This document shows, piece after piece, positions 24,779-24,861 of a stretch of 24,861 nt of DNA (within the stretch, counting starts at the first letter, position 1; each line of letters opens with the position of its first letter). This DNA comes from Chara braunii (Eukaryota; Streptophyta; Charophyceae; Charales; Characeae), in assembly GCA_003427395.1 (NCBI GenBank), contig BFEA01000273.1, forward strand, positions 632,301-657,161, in the 5' to 3' direction. Made by a program: the position numbers and the translations under genes. The notes beneath the pieces were generated by a model. The model had not been told where the DNA came from. It saw nothing but the letters and a program-made list of their open reading frames with translations, and made no database searches.

Positions 24779-24861
<83 letters not shown>
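24779..24861. repeat. (GA)n microsatellite running off the window
   Basis: At least 83 bp of uninterrupted GA dinucleotides reaching the last base. The true length is unknown. It is the opposite-strand counterpart of the (TC)n arrays at 5479-7556. Confidence 0.95.

Overview
This window looks like nuclear DNA of a streptophyte (a plant or charophyte alga; a Charales-type alga is my best guess, by inference). It contains no intact host gene. Nearly all recognisable coding sequence is decayed LTR retrotransposon (Ty3/gypsy gag, protease, reverse transcriptase, RNase H and integrase) on both strands. Between these lie leaders and LTR-like DNA, long (TC)n/(GA)n arrays and small non-autonomous repeats. 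Organelle-like fragments add tRNA, nad3, rps12, ccmF and intron-maturase pieces that look mitochondrial, and an rpoA piece that looks plastid. The mitochondrial gene set and a trnV-UAC without an intron fit a charophyte or bryophyte mitochondrion better than an angiosperm one.

Layout. 1-3790: minus-strand Ty3 element 'A' (putative LTR, tRNA-iMet-type primer site, long leader, broken gag, start of protease), cut at its left end by a tandemly duplicated foldback repeat. 3800-7930: no genes; a second LTR end and primer site on the plus strand (4558), then microsatellite-rich DNA with four (TC)n arrays, a poly-A tract and a TATA-loop hairpin. 7930-10471: rearranged plus-strand gag/protease pieces with one segment present three times. 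10472-13018: an organelle-derived mosaic inserted in the protease region, flanked by the 5-base string CATGC. 13019-15533: the plus-strand element resumes ('D': protease, RT, RNase H, start of integrase), itself split at 13994-14444 by a 451-bp repeat element. 15535-16057: opposite-strand gag/protease fragment. 16130-21990: minus-strand element 'B', a nearly full-length chromodomain-type Ty3 gag-pol with a few stops and frameshifts, its gag split at 21067-21531 by a second copy of the same repeat element. 22020-24861: B leader, primer site, putative LTR, then gene-free repetitive DNA ending in a (GA)n array that runs off the window.

Most notable: (1) the paired 451/465-bp elements, each with a 9-bp target duplication and a reconstructable empty site in a retrotransposon ORF, probably an undescribed Mutator-like non-autonomous family carrying internal minisatellites; (2) the mixed mitochondrial/plastid mosaic captured inside a retrotransposon; (3) a 38-bp Nextera-type transposon-end junction at 12502-12539 between exact 44-bp repeats, almost certainly a library/assembly artefact; (4) arrays of a CCACGTCA-type motif in the leader/LTR regions of two different retroelements. 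No operons, CRISPR arrays or bacterial-type systems are present.
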